Shown piece after piece: positions 11,221 to 23,272 of a stretch of DNA of 64,000 nt. The DNA comes from Gymnothorax reevesii (lineage: Eukaryota; Chordata; Actinopteri; Anguilliformes; Muraenidae). The stretch lies in contig CM056584.1 in NCBI GenBank assembly GCA_029721435.1, positions 9,630,395 to 9,694,394 of the forward strand, written 5' to 3'. The notes under the pieces were generated by a model. It was not told the DNA's origin. It was given only the letters and a program-made list of their open reading frames with translations, and did not search any database. How positions within the stretch are numbered: the stretch's first letter is position 1; each line of letters opens with the position of its first letter. A program made the translations under genes and the position numbers.

Positions 11221-12683
11221 ATGTCCTCTATGATGGGAGTATGAGATCAGATGGCTTTTCAGCTTAACCCTGCTTGTGTAAAATGGAAATTGAGTGACGT
11301 TAATGTTTGAATGCTAATGCTAACATGCTAATGCTAGCGATCTAATGTGAGTTCTAATATCTGGTCATTTTCATACCATACGTGTCCTTTATGATGTTAA
11401 TAGGAGATCAGATGGCATTTCAGCTTAACCCTGCTTGTGTACAATGGAAATTTAGTGACGTTAATGTTTGAATGCTAATGCTAACATGCTAATGCTAGCG
11501 ATCTAATGTGAGTGCTAATATCTGGTCATTTTCATTCTACACGTGTCCTCTATGATGTTCATAGGAGATCAGATGGCATTTCAGCTTAACCCTTCTTGTT
11601 TAAAATGGAAATTGAGTTATGTTAATGTTTAAATGCTAATGCTAACATGCTAATGCTAGCGCTCTAATGTGAATGCTAATATGTGGTCATTTTTATACTG
11701 TACGTGTCCTCTATGATGTTAATAGGAGATCAGATGGCATTTCAGCTTAACCCTGCTTGTGTAAAATGGAAATTTAGTGACGTTAATGTTTGAATGCTAA
11801 TGCTAACATGCTAATGCTAGCGATCTAATGTGAGTGCTAATATCTGGTCATTTTCATACTGTAAGTGTCCTCTATGATGTTAGTATGAGATCAGATGGCA
11901 TTTCTCCTTCACCCTTCTTGTATTATAAGCAAATTGAGTAATGTTAATGTTTCAATGCTAATGCTAACATGCTGATGCTAACATGCTAATGCTAGCGATC
12001 TAATGTGAGTGCTAATACCTGGTCATTTTCATACTGTACATGTCCTCTATGATGGGAGTATGAGATCGGATGGCTTTTCAGCTTAACCCTGCTTGTGTAA
12101 AATGGAAATTTAATGACGTTCATGTTTGAATGCTAATGCTAACATGCTAATGCTAGCGATCTAATGTGATTGCTATTATCTGGTCATTTTCATACTATAC
12201 GTGTCCTCTATGATGTTAATAGGAGATCAGATGGCATTTCAGCTTAACCCTTCTTGTGTAAAATGGAAATTGAGTGATGTTAATGTTTAAATGCTAATGC
12301 TAACATGCTGATGCTAGCGCTCTAATGTGAGTGCTAATATCTGGTCATTTTCATACTGTACGTGTCCTCTATGGTGGGAATATGGGATCAGATGGCATTT
12401 CAGCATAACCCTGTTTGTGTAAAATGGAAATTGAGCGACGTTAATGTTTAAATGCTAAAGCTAACATGCTAATGCTAGCGATCTAATGTGAGTGCTAATA
12501 TCTGGTCATTTTCATACTGTACGTGTCCTCTATGATGGGAGTATGGGATCAGATGGCATTTCAGCATAACCCTGTTTGTGTAAAATGGAAATTGAGAGAC
12601 GTTAATGTTTAAATGCTAAAGCTAACATGCTAATGCTAGCGATCTAATGTGGGTGCTAATATCTGGTCATTTTCATACTGTAC
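11221..12683. repeat. Cassette T1 (9 units, 1,463 bp, shortened)
   Basis: T markers in order: GAGTATGAGATC with GGCTTTTCAG; CTTTATG with GTACAATGG; ATTCTACACG with GAGTTATG; GAATGCTAATATGTGG with AATTTAGTGACG; 175-bp unit; TTTAATGACGTTCATG; GATTGCTATTATC; GCATAACCCTGTTTG (twice) with AAAGCTAAC. The unit with GTTAATATTT, present in other T copies before TTTAATGACG, is absent. Private changes are GAGATCGGATGG near 12063 and CTATGGTGGG near 12370. Confidence 0.85.
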
Positions 12684-13005
12684 GTGTCCTCTATGATGGG
12701 AGTATGGGATCAGATGGCATTTCAGCTTAACCCTGCTTGTGTAAAATGGAAATTGAGTGACGCTAATGTTTGAATACTAATGCTAACATGCTAATGCTAG
12801 CAATCTAATGTGAGTGCTAATATCTGGTCATTTTCATACTGTACGTGTCCTCTATGATGGGAGTATGGGATCAGATGGCATTTCAGCTTAACCCTGCTTG
12901 TGTAAAATAGAAATTAAGTGATGTTAATGTTTGAATGCTAATGCTAACATGCTAATGCTAGCGATCTAATGTGAGTTCTAATATCTGGTCATTTTCATAC
13001 CATAC
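12684..13005. repeat. Two-unit S fragment
   Basis: Only the AATACTAATG unit (private GACGCTAATG near 12758) and the AAATTAAGTGATG unit of cassette S are present. The next unit is the CTTTATG/GTACAATGG type, so the 175-bp unit expected next in S is skipped. Confidence 0.85.
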
Positions 13006-13985
13006 GTGTCCTTTATGATGTTAATAGGAGATCAGGTGGCATTTCAGCTTAACCCTGCTTGTGTACAATGGAAATTTAGTGACGTTAATGTTTGAATGCT
13101 AATGCTAACATGCTAATGCTAGCGATCTAATGTGAGTGCTAATATCTGGTCATTTTCATTCTACACGTGTCCTCTATGATGTTCATAGGAGATCAGATGG
13201 CATTTCAGCTTAACCCTTCTTGTTTAAAATGGAAATTGAGTTATGTTAATGTTTAAATGCTAATGCTAACATGCTAATGCTAGCGCTCTAATGTGAATGC
13301 TAATATGTGGTCATTTTTATACTGTACGTGTCCTCTATGATGTTAATAGGAGATCAGATGGCATTTCAGCTTAACCCTTCTTGTGTAAAATGGAAATTGA
13401 GTGACATTAATGTTTTAATACTAATGCTAACATGCTAATAATAGCGATCTCAAGTGAGTGCTAATATCTGTTCATTTTCATACTGTACGTGTCCTCTATG
13501 ATGGGAGTATTGGATCAGATGGCATTTCAGCTTAACCCTGCTTGTGTAAAATAAAAATTGAGTGATGTTAATGTTTGAATGCTAATGCTAACATGCTGAT
13601 GCTAGCGATCTAATGTGAGTGCTAATATCTGGTCATTTTCATACTGTAAGTGTCCTCTATGATGTTAGTATGAGATCAGACGGCATTTCTCCTTCACCCT
13701 TCTTGTATTATAAGCAAATTGAGTAATGTTAATGTTTCAATGCTAATGCTAACATGCTGATGCTAACATGCTAATGCTAGCAATCTAATGTGAGTGCTAA
13801 TACCTGGTCATTTTCATACTGTACATGTCTTCTATGATGGGAGTATGGGATCAGATGGCATTTCAGCTTAACCCTGCTTGTGTAAAATGGAAATTGAGTG
13901 ACGTTAATATTTGAATGCTAATGCTAACATGCTAATGCTAGCAATCTAATGTGAGTGCTAATATCTGGTCATTTTCATGCTGTAC
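13006..13985. repeat. Recombinant T/R fragment (6 units)
   Basis: Starts with units shared by T and R (CTTTATG with GTACAATGG, ATTCTACACG with GAGTTATG). It continues with the R ending: AATAATAGCGATCTCAAG, GTATTGGATCAG, the 175-bp GACGGCATTTC unit, then GTTAATATTT. GAGTTATG is the T form of a unit that reads GAGTGTCG in R1-R4, so the switch lies near 13,250-13,380. Private change: ATCAGGTGGC near 13031. Confidence 0.8.
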
Positions 13986-15461
13986 GTGTCCTCTATGATG
14001 TTAATAGGAGATCAGATGGCATTTCAGCTTAACCCTTCTTGTATAATAAAAAAATTGAGTAATGTTAATGTTTAAATGCTAATGCTAACATGCTAATGCT
14101 AGCGATCTAATGTGAGTTCTAATATCTGGTCATTTTCATACTGTACGTGTCCTCTATGATGGGAGTATGGGATCAGATGGCATTTCAGCTTAACCCTGCT
14201 TGTGTAAAATGGAAATTGAGTGACATTAATGTTTTAATACTAATGCTAGCATGCTAATGCTAGCGATCTAATGTGGGTGCTAATATCTGGTCATTTTCAT
14301 ACTGTACGTGTCCTCTATGATGGGAGTATGGGATCAGATGGCATTTCAGCTTAACCCTGCTTGTGTAAAATGGAAATTGAGTGACGTTAATGTTTGAATA
14401 CTAATGCTAACATGCTAATGCTAGCAATCTAATGTGAGTGCTAATATCTGGTCATTTTTATACTGTACGTGTCCTCTATGATGGGAGTATGGGATCAGAT
14501 GGCATTTCAGCTTAACCCTGCTTGTGTAAAATAGAAATTAAGTGATGTTAATGTCTGAATGCTAATGCTAACATGCTAATGCTAGCGATCTAATGTGAGT
14601 TCTAATATCTGGTCATTTTCATACTGTAAGTGTCCTTTATGATGTTAGTATGAGATCAGATGGCATTTCTCCCTCACCCTTCTTGTATTATGAGCAAATT
14701 GAGTAATGTTAATGTTTCAATGCTAATGCTAACATGCTGATGCTAACATGCTAATGCTAGCGATCTAATGTGAGTGCTAATAGTTGGTCATTTCATACTG
14801 TACGTGTCCTCTATGATGTTAATTGGAGATCAGATGGCATTTCAGCTTAACCCTTCTTGTGTAATAAAAAAATTGAGTAATGTTAATGTTTAAATGCTAA
14901 TGCTAACATGCTAATGCTAGCGATCTAATGTGAGTTCTAATATCTGGTCATTTTCATACTATACGTGTCCTCTATAATGTTAATAGGAGATCAGATGGCA
15001 TTTCAGCTAAACCCTTCTTGTGTAAAATGAAAATTGAGTGACATTAATGTTTTAATACAAATGCTAACATGCTAATGCTAGCGATCTAATGTGAGTGCTA
15101 ATATCTGGTCATTTTCATACTGTAAGTGTTCTCTATGATGTTAGTATGAGATCAGATGGCATTTCTCCTTCACCCTTCTTGTATTATAAGCAAATTGAGT
15201 AATGTTAATGTTTCAATGCTAATGCTAACATGCTGATGCTAACATGCTAATGCTAGCAATCTAATGTGAGTGCTAATACCTGGTCATTTTCATACTGTAC
15301 ATGTCTTCTATGATGGGAGTATGGGATCAGACGGCATTTCAGCTTAACCTTGCTTGTGTAAAATGGAAATTGAGTGACGATAATGTTTTAATGCTAATGC
15401 TAACATGCTAATGCTAGTGATCTAATGTGAGTGCTAATACGTGGTCATTTTCATACTGTAC
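13986..15461. repeat. Cassette S3 (9 units, 1,476 bp)
   Basis: Complete S series. One base is missing in GGTCATTTCATACTG (about 14787), giving 1,476 rather than 1,477 bp. The same one-base deletion is at about 27161, proving the link between S3 and S5. The A-rich unit has the rare GTGTAATAAA form (about 14860). Confidence 0.88.
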
Positions 15462-17085
15462 ATGTCCTCTATGATGGGAGTATGAGATCAGATGGCTTTT
15501 CAGCTTAACCCTGCTTGTGTAAAATGGAAATTGAGTGACGTTAATGTTTGAATGCTAATGCTAACATGCTAATGCTAGCGATCTAATGTGAGTTCTAATA
15601 TCTGGTCATTTTCATACCATACGTGTCCTTTATGATGTTAATAGGAGATCAGATGGCATTTCAGCTTAACCCTGCTTGTGTACAATGGAAATTTAGTGAC
15701 GTTAATGTTTGAATGCTAATGCTAACATGCTAATGCTAGCGATCTAATGTGAGTGCTAATATCTGGTCATTTTCATTCTACACGTGTCCTCTATGATGTT
15801 CATAGGAGATCAGATGGCATTTCAGCTTAACCCTTCTTGTTTAAAATGGAAATTGAGTTATGTTAATGTTTAAATGCTAATGCTAACATGCTAATGCTAG
15901 CGCTCTAATGTGAATGCTAATATGTGGTCATTTTTATACTGTACGTGTCCTCTATGATGTTAATAGGAGATCAGATGGCATTTCAGCTTAACCCTGCTTG
16001 TGTAAAATGGAAATTTAGTGACGTTAATGTTTGAATGCTAATGCTAACATGCTAATGCTAGCGATCTAATGTGAGTGCTAATATCTGGTCATTTTCATAC
16101 TGTAAGTGTCCTCTATGATGTTAGTATGACATCAGATGGCATTTCTCCTTCACCCTTCTTGTATTATAAGCAAATTGAGTAATGTTAATGTTTCAATGCT
16201 AATGCTAACATGCTGATGCTAACATGCTAATGCTAGCAATCTAATGTGAGTGCTAATACCTGGTCATTTTCATACTGTACATGTCTTCTATGATGGGAGT
16301 ATGGGATCAGATGGCATTTCAGCTTAACCCTGCTTGTGTAAAATGGAATTTGAGTGACGTTAATATTTGAATGCTAATGCTAACATGCTAATGCTAGCGA
16401 TCTAATGTGAGTGCTAATACCTGGTCATTTTCATACTGTACATGTCCTCTATGATGGGAGTATGAGATCAGATGGCTTTTCAGCTTAACCCTGCTTGTGT
16501 AAAATGGAAATTTAATGACGTTCATGTTTGAATGCTAATGCTAACATGCTAATGCTAGCGATCTAATGTGATTGCTATTATCTGGTCATTTTCATACTAT
16601 ACGTGTCCTCTATGATGTTAATAGGAGATCAGATGGCATTTCAGCTTAACCCTTCTTGTGTAAAATGGAAATTGAGTGATGTTAATGTTTAAATGCTAAT
16701 GCTAACATGCTGATGCTAGCGCTCTAATGTGAGTGCTAATATCTGGTCATTTTCATACTGTACGTGTCCTCTATGATGGGAATATGGGATCAGATGGCAT
16801 TTCAGCATAACCCTGTTTGTGTAAAATGGAAATTGAGAGACGTTAATGTTTAAATGCTAAAGCTAACATGCTAATGCTAGCGATCTAATGTGAGTGCTAA
16901 TATCTGGTCATTTTCATACTGTACGTGTCCTCTATGATGGGAGTATGGGATCAGATGGCATTTCAGCATAACCCTGTTTGTGTAAAATGGAAATTGAGAG
17001 ACGTTAATGTTTAAATGCTAAAGCTAACATGCTAATGCTAGCGATCTAATGTGGGTGCTAATATCTGGTCATTTTCATACTGTAC
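15462..17085. repeat. Cassette T2 (10 units, 1,624 bp)
   Basis: T series with one 175-bp unit (about 16106), a GTTAATATTT unit with TGGAATTTGAG, then TTTAATGACGTTCATG and two GCATAACCCTGTTTG units. The second of these ends in GTGGGTG and leads into S4. It lacks the terminal A-rich unit of T3. The marker GTATGACATCAG (about 16126) recurs only at about 28339 (T4). Confidence 0.86.
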
Positions 17086-18078
17086 GTGTCCTCTATGATG
17101 GGAGTATGGGATCAGATGGCATTTCAGCTTAACCCTGCTTGTGTAAAATGGAAATTGAGTGACGTTAATGTTTGAATACTAATGCTAACATGCTAATGCT
17201 AGCAATCTAATGTGAGTGCTAATATCTGGTCATTTTCATACTGTACGTGTCCTCTATGATGGGAGTATGGGATCAGATGGCATTTCAGCTTAACCCTGCT
17301 TGTGTAAAATAGAAATTAAGTGATGTTAATGTTTGAATGCTAATGCTAACATGCTAATGCTAGCGATCTAATGTGAGTTCTAATATCTGGTCATTTTCAT
17401 ACTGTAAGTGTCCTTTATGATGTTAGTATGAGATCAGATGGCATTTCTCCTTCACCCTTCTTGTATTATGAGCAAATTGAGTAATGTTAATGTTTCAATG
17501 CTAATGCTAACATGCTGATGCTAACATGCTAATGCTAGCGATCTAATGTGAGTGCTAATAGTTGGTCATTTTCATACTGTACGTGTCCTCTATGATGTTA
17601 ATTGGAGATCAGATGGCATTTCAGCTTAACCCTTCTTGTATAATAAAAAATTGAGTAATGTTAATGTTTAAATGCTAATGCTAACATGCTAATGCTAGCG
17701 ATCTAATGTGAGTTCTAATATCTGGTCATTTTCATACTATACGTGTCCTCTATAATGTTAATAGGAGATCAGATGGCATTTCAGCTTAACCCTTCTTGTG
17801 TAAAATGAAAATTGAGTGAAATTAATGTTTTAATACAAATGCTAACATGCTAATGCTAGCGATCTAATGTTAGTGCTAATATCTGGTCATTTTCATACTG
17901 TAAGTGTTCTCTATGATGTTAGTATGAGATCAGATGGCATTTCTCCTTCACCCTTCTTGTATTATAAGCAAATTGAGTAATGTTAATGTTTCAATGCTAA
18001 TGCTAACATGCTGATGCTAACATGCTAATGCTAGCAATCTAATGTGAGTGCTAATACCTGGTCATTTTCATACTGTAC
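17086..18078. repeat. Cassette S4 (6 units, 993 bp, 5'-shortened)
   Basis: Lacks the A-rich and GCTAGCATGC starting units and the GACGATAATG end unit. Two 175-bp units are present. It carries the TGAAATTAATG and GTTAGTGCTAATATC changes also seen in S6, S7, S8 and S9. Confidence 0.85.
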
Positions 18079-19863
18079 ATGTCTTCTATGATGGGAGTAT
18101 GAGATCAGATGGCTTTTCAGCTTAACCCTGCTTGTGTAAAATGGAAATTGAGTGACGTTAATGTTTGAATGCTAATGCTAACATGCTAATGCTAGTGATC
18201 TAATGTGAGTGCTAATACCTGGTCATTTTCATACTGTACATGTCCTCTATGATGGGAATATGAGATCAGATGGCTTTTCAGCTTAACCCTGCTTGTGTAA
18301 AATGGAAATTGAGTGACGTTAATGTTTGAATGCTAATGCTAACATGCTAATGCTAGCGATCTAATGTGAGTGCTAATATCTGGTCATTTTCATACCATAC
18401 GTGTCCTTTATGATGTTAATAGGAGATCAGATGGCATTTCAGCTTAACCCTGCTTGTGTACAATGGAAATTTAGTGACGTTAATGTTTGAATGCTAATGC
18501 TAACATGCTAATGCTAGCGGTCTAATGTGAGTGCTAATATCTGGTCATTTTCATTCTACACGTGTCCTCTATGATGTTCATAGGAGATCAGATGGCATTT
18601 CAGCTTAACCCTTCTTGTTTAAAATGGAAATTGAGTTATGTTAATGTTTAAATGCTAATGCTAACATGCTAATGCTAGCGCTCTAATGTGAATGCTAATA
18701 TGTGGTCATTTTTATACTGTACGTGTCCTCTATGATGTTAATAGGAGATCAGATGGCATTTCAGCTTAACCCTGCTTGTGTAAAATGGAAATTTAGTGAC
18801 GTTAATGTTTGAATGCTAATGCTAACATGCTAATGCTAGCGATCTAATGTGAGTGCTAATATCAGGTCATTTTCATACTGTAAGTGTCCTCTATGATGTT
18901 AGTATGAGATCAGATGGCATTTCTCCTTCACCCTTCTTGTATTATAAGCAAATTGAGTAATGTTAATGTTTCAATGCTAATGCTAACATGCTGATGCTAA
19001 CATGTTAATGCTAGCAATCTAATGTGAGTGCTAATACCTGGTCATTTTCATACTGTACATGTCTTCTATGATGGGAGTATGGGATCAGATGGCATTTCAG
19101 CTTAACCCTGCTTGTGTAAAATGGAAATTGAGTGACGTTAATATTTGAATGCTAATGCTAACATGCTAATGCTAGCGATCTAATGTGAGTGCTAATACCT
19201 GGTCATTTTCATACTGTACATGTCCTCTATGATGGGAGTATGAGATCAGATGGCTTTTCAGCTTAACCCTGCTTGTGTAAAATGGAAATTTAATGACGTT
19301 CATGTTTGAATGCTAATGCTAACATGCTAATGCTAGCGATCTAATGTGAGTGCTATTATCTGGTCATTTTCATACTATACGTGTCCTCTATGATGTTAAT
19401 AGGAGATCAGATGGCATTTCAGCTTAACCCTTCTTGTGTAAAATGGAAATTGAGTGATGTTAATGTTTAAATGCTAATGCTAACATGCTGATGCTAGCGC
19501 TCTAATGTGAGTGCTAATATCTGGTCATTTTCATACTGTACGTGTCCTCTATGATGGGAATATGGGATCAGATGGCATTTCAGCATAACCCTGTTTGTGT
19601 AAAATGGAAATTGAGAGACGTTAATGTTTAAATGCTAAAGCTAACATGCTAATGCTAGCGATCTAATGTGAGTGCTAATATCTGGTCATTTTCATACTGT
19701 ACGTGTGCTCTATGATGTTAATAGGAGATCAGATGGCATTTCAGCTTAACCCTTCTTGTATAATAAAAAAATTGAGTAATGTTAATGTTTAAATGCTAAT
19801 GCTAACATGCTAATGCTAGCGATCTAATGTGAGTTCTAATATCTGGTCATTTTCATACTATAC
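18079..19863. repeat. Cassette T3 (11 units, 1,785 bp)
   Basis: Full-length T, identical in length to T5, T6 and T7 (10x161 + 175). It ends with an A-rich unit that begins with the private GTGTGCTCT (19703). Other private marks shared with T5 include GCTAGCGGTC and ATCAGGTCATT. It is followed by P2. Confidence 0.88.
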
Positions 19864-22800
19864 GTGTCCTCTATGATGTTAATAGGAGATCAGATGGCAT
19901 TTCAGCTTAACCCTTCTTTTGTAAAATGGAAATTGAGTGACATTAATGTTTTAATACTAATGCTAGCATGCTAATGCTAGCGATTTAATGTGGGTGCTAA
20001 TATCTGGTCATTTTCATACTGTACGTGTCCTCTATGATGGGAGTATGGGATCAGATGGCATTTCAGCTTAACCCTGCTTGTGTAAAATGGAAATTGAGTG
20101 ACGTTAATGTTTGAATACTAATGCTAACATGCTAATGCTAGCAATCTAATGTGAGTGCTAATATCTGGTCATTTTCATACTGTACGTGTCCTCTATGATG
20201 GGAGTATGGGATCAGATGGCATTTCAGCTTAACCCTGCTTGTGTAAAATAGAAATTGAGTGACGTTAATGTTTGAATGCTAATGCTAACATGCTAATGCT
20301 AGCGATCTAATGTGAGTGCTAATATCTGTTCATTTTCATACTGTAAGTGTCCTCTATGATGTTAGTATGATATCAGATGGCATTTCTCCTTCACTCTTCT
20401 TGTATTATAAGCAAATTGGGTAATGTTAATGTTTCAATGCTAATGCTAACATGCTGATGCTAACATACTAATGCTAGCAATCTAATGTGAGTGCTAATAA
20501 CTGGTCATTTTCATACTGTACATGTCTTCTATGATGGGAGTATGGGATCAGATGGCATTTCAGCTTAACCCTGCTTGTGTAAAATGGAAATTGAGTGTCG
20601 TTAATGTTTGAATGCTAATGCTAACATGCTAATGCTAGCGATCTAATGTGAGTGCTGATATCTGGTCATTTTCATACTGTAGGTGTCCTCTATGATGTTA
20701 ATAGGAGATCAGATGGCATTTCAGCTTAACCCTTCTTGTATAATAAAAAAATTGAGTAATGTTAATGTTTAAATGCTAATGCTAACATGCTAATGCTAAA
20801 GATCTAATGTCAGTTCTAATATCTGGTCATTTCCATACTCTACCTGTCCTCTATGATGTTAATAGGAGATCAGATGGCATTTCAGCTTAACCCTTCTTGT
20901 GTAAAATGGAAATTGAGTGACGTTAATGTTTGAATGCTAATGCTAACATGCTAATGCTAGCGATCTAATGTGAGTGCTAAAACCTGGTCATTTTCATACT
21001 GTACATGTCTTCTATGATGGGAGTATGGGATCAGATGGCATTTCAGCTTAACCCTGCTTGTTTAAAATGGAAATTGAGTGTCGTTAATGTTTGAATGCTA
21101 ATGCTAACATGCTAATGCTAGCGATCTAATGTGAGTGCTAATATCTGGTCATTTTCATACTGTACGTATCCTCTATGATGTTAATAGGAGATCAGATGGC
21201 ATTTCAGCTTAACCCTTCTTGTATCATAAAAAAATTGAGTAATGTTAATGTTTAAATGCTAATGCTAACATGCTAATGCTAGAGATCTAATGTCAGTTCT
21301 AATATCTGGTCATTTCCATACTCTACCTGTCCTCAATGATGTTAATAGGAGATCAGATGGCATTTCAGCTTAACCCTTCTTGTGTTAAATGGAAATTGAG
21401 TGACATTAATGTTTTAATACTAATGCTAACATACTAATGCTAGCGATCTAATGTGAGTGCTAATATCTGGTCATTTTCATACTGTAAGTGTCCTCTATGA
21501 TGTTAGTATGATATCAGATGGCATTTCTCCTTCACTCTTCTTGTATTATAAGCAAATTGGGTAATGTTAATGTTTCAATGCTAATGCTAACATGCTGATG
21601 CTAACATACTAATGCTAGCAATCTAATGTGAGTGCTAATAACTGGTCATTTTCATACTGTACATGTCTTCTATGATTGGAGTATGGGATCAGATGGCATT
21701 TCAGCTTAACCCTGCTTGTGTAAAATGGAAATTGAGTGTCGTTAATGTTTGAATGCTAATGCTAACATGCCAATGCTAGCGATCTAATGTGAGTGCTAAT
21801 ATCTGGTCATTTTCATACTGTAGGTGTCCTCTATGATGTCAATAGGAGATCAGATGGCATTTCAGCTTAACCCTTCTTGTATAATAAAAAAATTGAGTAA
21901 TGTTAATGTTTAAATGCTAATGCTAACATGCTAATGCTAAAGATCTAATGTCAGTTCTAATATCTGGTCATTTCCATACTCTACCTGTCCTCTATGATGT
22001 TAATAGGAGATCAGATGGCATTTCAGCTTAACCCTTCTTGTGTAAAATGGAAATTGAGTGACGTTAATGTTTGAATGCTAATGCTAACATGCTAATGCTA
22101 GCGATCTAATGTGAGTGCTAAAACCTGGTCATTTTCATACTGTACATGTCTTCTATGATGGGAGTATGGGATCAGATGGCATTTCAGCTTAACCCTGCTT
22201 GTTTAAAATGGAAATTGAGTGTCGTTAATGTTTGAATGCTAATGCTAACATGCTAATGCTAGCGATCTAATGTGAGTGCTAATATCTGGTCATTTTCATA
22301 CTGTACGTGTCCTCTATGATGTTAATAGGAGATCAGATGGCATTTCAGCTTAACCCTTCTTGTATCATAAAAAAATTGAGTAATGTTAATGTTTAAATGC
22401 TAATGCTAACATGCTAATGCTAGAGATCTAATGTCAGTTCTAATATCTGGTCATTTCCATACTCTACCTGTCCTCAATGATGTTAATAGGAGATCAGATG
22501 GCATTTCAGCTTAACCCTTCTTGTGTAAAATGGAAATTGAGTGACATTAATGTTTTAATACTAATGCTAACATACTAATGCTAGCGATCTAATGTGAGTG
22601 CTAATATCTGGTCATTTTCATACGGTAAGTGTCCTCTATGATGGGAGTATGGGATCAGATGGCATTTCAGCTGAACCCTTCTTGTGTAAAATGGAAATTG
22701 AGTGATGTTAATGTTTAAATGCTAATGCTGACATGCTAATGCTAGCGATCTAATGTGAGTGCTAATATCTGGTCATTTTCATACTGTACGTGTCCTCTAT

Positions 22801-22950
22801 GATGTTAATAGGAGATCAGATGGCATTTCAGCTAAACCCTTCTTGTATCATAAAAAAATTGAGTAATGTTAATGTATAAATGCTAATGCTAACATGCTAA
22901 TGCTAAAGATCTAATATCAGTTCTAATATCTGGTCATTTCCATACTCTAC
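19864..22950. repeat. Cassette P2 (19 units, 3,087 bp, with 7-unit internal duplication)
   Basis: Begins with the CTTCTTTTGT unit. The 7-unit stretch from the GATATCAG 175-bp unit to the CTAACATAC unit occurs twice (TATCAG at 20371 and 21512, spacing 1,141 = 6x161 + 175). Rare changes: GTGCTGATATC (about 20655), GTACGTATCC (about 21164), TGTTAAATGG (about 21382), ATGATTGGAG, and AACATGCCAATG (about 21763). Confidence 0.88.
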
Positions 22951-23272
22951 CTGTCCTCAATGATGTTAATAGGAGATCAGATGGCATTTCAGCTTTACCC
23001 TTCTTGTATAATAAAAAAATTGAGTAATGTTAATGTTTAAATGCTAAAGCTAACATGCTTATGCTAGCGATCTAATGTGAGTTCTAATATCTGGTCATTT
23101 TCATACTGTACGTGTCCTCTATGATGTTAATCGGAGATCAGATGGCATTTCAGCTTCACCCTTCTTGTGTAAAATGGAAATTGAGTGACATTAATGTTTT
23201 AATACTAATGTTAACATGCTAATGCTAGCGATCTAATGTGAGTTCTAATATCTGGTCATTTTCATACTGTAC
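20025..23272. repeat. 3,248-bp tandem duplication, copy 1
   Basis: Twenty units (18x161 + 2x175). Every rare mark I checked (TATCAG 20371, GCTGATATC, CGTATCC, TGTTAAATGG, ATGCCAATG, GCTGACATGC, CTAATGTTAACATG) recurs 3,248 bases downstream. I saw no base difference between the copies, so it appears to be the youngest large event here. Confidence 0.92.
22951..23272. repeat. Q3, truncated cassette (2 units)
   Basis: The first unit starts with P-type CTGTCCTCAATG and continues as Q-type CAGCTTTACCC. The TTAATCGG/CAGCTTCACCC unit follows, with the rare CTAATGTTAACATG. The first two Q units and all of R are skipped: the next unit is P3. Confidence 0.86.

Larger units (their letters stand above)
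6851..11246. repeat. 4,396-bp tandem segmental duplication, copy 2
   Basis: Second copy of 2455-6850. The junction lies in a hybrid unit (6825-6985) that starts like an S-to-T unit (CATGTCCTCT, GAGTATGAGATC) and ends like a Q unit (CTGTTTGTG, GAAGTTAATG). Private changes here include GCTATCGATC (7423), CCCTACTTG (about 9134), AACAAGCTG (about 9348) and CCCTCCTTG (about 10773). The right end passes into cassette T instead of Q. Confidence 0.92.
14147..23272. repeat. 9,126-bp segmental duplication, copy 1
   Basis: Contains S3 (less its first unit), T2, S4, T3, P2 and Q3. The next copy begins at 26521. Paired rare markers lie 12,213 bases apart over most of its length: CAGACGG at 15328/27541, GACATCAG at 16129/28342, CTTCTTTTGT at 19913/32126, and 12,212 after one A is lost (CTGAACCC at 22671/34883). 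The spacing exceeds 9,126 because a 3,248-bp duplication was inserted between the copies and one 161-bp unit was lost in copy 2: 12,213 = 9,126 + 3,248 - 161. Confidence 0.9.
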
